A stretch of 8,092 nt of DNA, from the NCBI GenBank assembly GCA_030612385.1, contig JAUWNZ010000048.1, forward strand, positions 1 through 8,092. Reading direction: 5' to 3'. The position numbers and the translations under genes were made by a program. Shown here one piece after another: positions 6,439 to 8,092 of the stretch. A model generated the notes under the pieces. That model did no database searches, was not told the DNA's origin, and saw only the letters and a list, made by a program, of their open reading frames with translations. Origin of the DNA: Pseudomonadota bacterium. GTDB lineage: Bacteria; Desulfobacterota; Syntrophia; Syntrophales; JADFWA01. Each line of letters starts with the position of its first letter. The first letter of the stretch is position 1.

Positions 6439-6459
6439 TACTTATCCAATAAATAATAT

Positions 6460-6666
6460 CTACTCTTTCCCTACCATAACTTCCGTAGCTTTGATTAGTG
6501 CAACCGCCTTCTCACCTACCTTTAGCCCTAATCCTTCAGCCGATTTTTTTGTAACAGTGGCAACTATTTCATTTTCTCCTATCTTGAGGGTAATCTCTGC
6601 CATGACCTGCCCCATATTTATCTCTTTGACTGTGCCGGCCAATCTATTTCTTGCGCTTACCTTCAT
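6460..6666 (-). CDS. mop: Molbindin (Mop), single TOBE-domain Mo/W-binding protein
   Basis: Small cytoplasmic protein of 68 residues, the normal length for a one-domain molbindin. Proteins of this family assemble into hexamers that bind molybdate or tungstate at subunit interfaces and are thought to store or buffer the oxyanion. Family signature positions are visible: MKVSARNRLAGTV (1-13), GQVMAEI (19-25), ATVTKKSAEGLGLKVGEKA (36-54) and LIKATEVMVG (57-66). The SARN and TKKSAEGLGL segments carry the ligand-contact region. AGGAGG (6680-6675) precedes the ATG by 8 bases and overlaps the modA stop codon, so the two genes are tightly coupled. The same fold recurs as the C-terminal domain of both ATPases here. 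Confidence 0.93.
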   Translation of the reverse strand: MKVSARNRLAGTVKEINMGQVMAEITLKIGENEIVATVTKKSAEGLGLKVGEKAVALIKATEVMVGKE

Positions 6667-6674
6667 TTTATATG

Positions 6675-6680
6675 CCTCCT
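6675..6680 (-). promoter_or_regulatory. mop ribosome binding site overlapping the modA stop
   Basis: AGGAGG on the minus strand shares two bases with the modA TAG. Ribosomes finishing modA would cover the mop site, indicating translational coupling of binding protein and molbindin. Confidence 0.75.
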
Positions 6681-7449
6681 ATTTTTCATGTCCTGGATCT
6701 TGATATGTTGTAAAACCACACTTTTCAAATATCTCTTTGCCTTCATCGGATGCAACAAAATCCACAAACTTTTTTGCCGTCTCTTTGTTCTCAGAAAATG
6801 TCAGTCTGCCTATGGGGATTACCTTTATGCAATTCTGCTTTTTGGATATTTCGATAATATCCGTCTTATCCTCCGTTCCAAGCAGTGATGCCTTCCAGAT
6901 TATGGACGCATCTGTCTGTCCCATACATATATATACAACCAGTTCATTTACCGTCCCGGCAGTGGCAACAACATTTCCCCAAACCTCATTATACATCTTG
7001 TTTTTCTTCAGTATCTTACTTGCAATTTTGCCACATGCGGCCGCCTTTGGATCTCCAAAAATAATTTTTACCCCTGGCTTTGTGAGGTCTTTTAAGTCTC
7101 TTATCTTCCCAGGATTTCCCTCAGGAACCGCTATTACCGGTATATGATACGCTATGGGTTTTTCGTAATCTACAAACCCCTTTCCCCTGGCTTTATTGAT
7201 GTACATTGTTGCCCCCGGCATATAGATGTCGCCTCTTTTTGTAAGCTCTATCTGACTCAAAAGGGTATTGGAACCAGCGTAATTGTAATTTACTGCCGCG
7301 CCATATTTCTTCTCAAATGCCACTCCAATCTTGTCCATCGGCTTTCTCATCCCGGCGCCGGAATAGACAAGAAGCATATCCTTTGCAAATCCGAATTGGG
7401 GATAGGCTATAAAAAAAGCAAAAAGTAGAATGACCGTTAACCTTTTCAT
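6679..7449 (-). CDS. modA: Molybdate-binding periplasmic protein, ModA-type
   Basis: Periplasmic binding protein of 256 residues for the ModBC importer. A signal peptide is clear: MKR, a hydrophobic core (about 4-16), and AXA-like cleavage after FGFA (19-22). The mature part has LLVYSGAGMRKPMDKIG (26-42), AGSNTLLSQI (58-67), GDIYMPGA (73-80), GDPKAAACGKIA (132-143) and ASIIWKA (181-187), the segment order of ModA-like type 2 solute-binding proteins. It lacks the [10 protein letters not shown] and YAWEYRS ligand motifs of the WtpA at 2461-3474, so the two binding proteins should coordinate the anion differently. The ATG at 7449 is preceded by GGGAGGT (7463-7457) at 7 bases; an upstream in-frame TTG at 7536 is rejected because it has no ribosome site and would bury the signal peptide. 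First gene of its module, 12 bases ahead of mop. Ligand is inferred from the neighbours. Confidence 0.9.
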   Translation of the reverse strand: MKRLTVILLFAFFIAYPQFGFAKDMLLVYSGAGMRKPMDKIGVAFEKKYGAAVNYNYAGSNTLLSQIELTKRGDIYMPGATMYINKARGKGFVDYEKPIAYHIPVIAVPEGNPGKIRDLKDLTKPGVKIIFGDPKAAACGKIASKILKKNKMYNEVWGNVVATAGTVNELVVYICMGQTDASIIWKASLLGTEDKTDIIEISKKQNCIKVIPIGRLTFSENKETAKKFVDFVASDEGKEIFEKCGFTTYQDPGHEK

Positions 7450-7456
7450 TTGAAAT

Positions 7457-7463
7457 ACCTCCC
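7457..7463 (-). promoter_or_regulatory. Ribosome binding site fixing the modA start
   Basis: GGGAGGT on the minus strand, 7 bases before the ATG at 7449, which begins a typical signal peptide. Confidence 0.8.
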
Positions 7464-7492
7464 TGAATAAATTTTCTGTGATGCCAATCCAA

Positions 7493-7520
7493 GCATAAGC
7501 CAGGGCTGACATAGCATAAG
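7493..7520 (-). promoter_or_regulatory. Pair of CTTATGC direct repeats in the modA leader
   Basis: The same heptamer (GCATAAG on the plus strand) occurs at 7493-7499 and 7514-7520, 21 bases apart, or two helical turns. The copies flank the predicted -10 and start region of the modA promoter, as expected of a dimeric repressor site. It may be chance. Confidence 0.3.
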
Positions 7521-7536
7521 GGTTTTTCTGTGTCAA
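7508..7536 (-). promoter_or_regulatory. Candidate sigma-70 promoter of the mod module
   Basis: A perfect TTGACA (7536-7531), a 17-base spacer, and TATGTC (7513-7508) preceded by TGC, an extended -10. Transcription would start near 7501, leaving a leader of about 50 bases before modA. The -10 hexamer itself matches only three positions of the consensus. Confidence 0.4.
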
Positions 7537-7592
7537 TATTTTTTAAAGTAGTTACACATAATCAACACCCTCGAAGCCAAAGCATCGCCGCA

Positions 7593-7610
7593 TATGTTAA
7601 AAATAACATA
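7593..7610. promoter_or_regulatory. 18-bp palindrome upstream of modA
   Basis: TATGTTAAAAATAACATA has perfect 7-bp arms around AAAA. It lies about 60-75 bases upstream of the candidate -35, the only strong small dyad in the modA upstream region. It could be an operator for a Mo/W-responsive regulator, but it does not obviously match the ModE consensus. Confidence 0.35.
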
Positions 7611-7660
7611 CTGAAATAATTGAGAAAGTGCTTGACAGGTTCTCATCGCGATCAGCTTAG

Positions 7661-7688
7661 GGTAATCAAGGTATCATAAAAGATTACC
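7661..7688. repeat. GGTAATC/GATTACC inverted repeat
   Basis: Perfect 7-bp arms (7661-7667 and 7682-7688) with a 14-base loop in the gene-free stretch upstream of modA. No T-run follows. The rest of 7537-7751 shows no reading frame with a start and ribosome site. Confidence 0.3.
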
Positions 7689-7751
7689 GCTTGGGAGTGT
7701 GAATATTCTTTTTGGGTTATGTAATATCTGAATTCCTGTGAACAAAACTCG

Positions 7752-7975
7752 TAACTACTCAGGTTGTCAGGTTCAAGGTTAAAAGAGTTCCAATCAAATC
7801 AATTCTGTAACTTCTCAATAAATTAGGGGAGGGGAGGGTTTAACCTCCCGATATGGGCGCCCGTCGCCAACCGCCGGGGGGAGCGGCCACGGGGCGTGGG
7901 GGTGGGGGGGCCCCCCATTTTTGTGGAATTTCTCGCTTTAGTGGGGGTTACAGGTGGCCCGGGTGCCCCGGTCCC
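7752..7975. mobile_element. MITE-like palindromic element, copy 2 (degraded right half)
   Basis: TAACTACTC at 7752-7760 begins a second copy of the 6191-6438 element. Apart from a few changes right after the terminal repeat, 7767-7862 matches copy 1 base for base except that one 7-bp unit, GGTTCAC, is missing. From 7863 the match continues without gaps at a constant offset of 1554, but only about half the bases agree, mostly A or T replaced by G or C. Copy 1 and copy 2 bracket modA-mop. The abrupt change from identity to heavy substitution suggests poor base calling rather than evolution. Confidence 0.65.
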
Positions 7976-8092
7976 CGGGTCAAATCCGGCCACGGGAGAA
8001 ATCTCTCAAAAAATTGGGGTAGCCCCGGCGCCACGCCCGGGGCCCGCGGTCCCGGGTGGTGGTCGACGCGCGCCCATATCGGGAGGTTAAAC
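7976..8092. repeat. Fold-back inverted copy of the same element
   Basis: The final bases are the reverse complement of the element: 8070-8092 mirrors 7838-7860 exactly, and going back to about 7978 the gapless match to the reverse of 6284-6398 continues with many substitutions. The mirror centre is about 7965. No gene is present from 7450 to the end; an open frame at 7896-8090 is a by-product of the G/C-rich noise. Confidence 0.65.

Noticed and set aside
7450..7536. N-terminal extension of modA from the TTG at 7536
   Set aside because: It would place 29 residues before a typical signal peptide and has no ribosome site; the TTG is part of the TTGACA of the candidate promoter.
7450..7620. Molybdenum-cofactor riboswitch upstream of modA
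   Set aside because: The leader after the candidate start is only about 50 bases, and I could not recognise the conserved Moco-RNA core.
7896..8090. Open reading frame on the plus strand rich in Gly and Pro
   Set aside because: It lies wholly in the corrupted fold-back region; its composition reflects G/C-biased noise, with no ribosome site.

Overview
The window looks like part of a chromosome from an anaerobic Desulfobacterota (deltaproteobacterial) bacterium. The evidence is a short MerR-type regulator of the kind common in that group, a WtpA-type oxyanion-binding protein (known from archaea and sulfate reducers), and many short palindromic and 7-bp-period intergenic repeats. The assignment is an inference from protein and repeat style; no rRNA or other marker gene is present.

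Layout. At the left end a small MerR-family regulator (98-490, + strand) converges on the rest. Everything else is on the minus strand and concerns uptake of molybdate and tungstate. Reading right to left in transcription order, module 1 is modA (binding protein, 7449-6679), mop (molbindin, 6666-6460), a TrmO-family methyltransferase (6076-5546), modB (permease, 5527-4727) and modC (ATPase, 4724-3681). Module 2 is wtpA (binding protein, 3474-2461), wtpB (permease, 2325-1540) and wtpC (ATPase, 1543-506). So two complete ABC importers of the molybdate/tungstate class lie in tandem, each with its own binding protein, permease and TOBE-domain ATPase. A cytoplasmic Mo/W-binding Mop protein and a tRNA methyltransferase-like gene are inserted in the first. 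The division of labour, molybdate for mod and tungstate for wtp, is suggested by family only.

Non-coding architecture. Gene blocks are separated by repetitive palindromic DNA. At 3516-3673 (between modules) and 6191-6438 (between mop and trmO) there are imperfect inverted-repeat elements whose ends carry GGTTCAC-type heptamers. The 6191-6438 element also holds a perfect 23-bp-arm hairpin at its centre. A second copy of this element begins at 7752, so modA-mop is bracketed by two copies. Other 7-bp tandem arrays occur at 35-62 and 6080-6107. The right end (7863-8092) is a degraded, G/C-biased reading of the same element that folds back on itself around position 7965; this looks like a sequencing or assembly problem rather than genes. 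A candidate promoter, a palindrome and a pair of phased direct repeats precede modA, and a candidate terminator follows modC.
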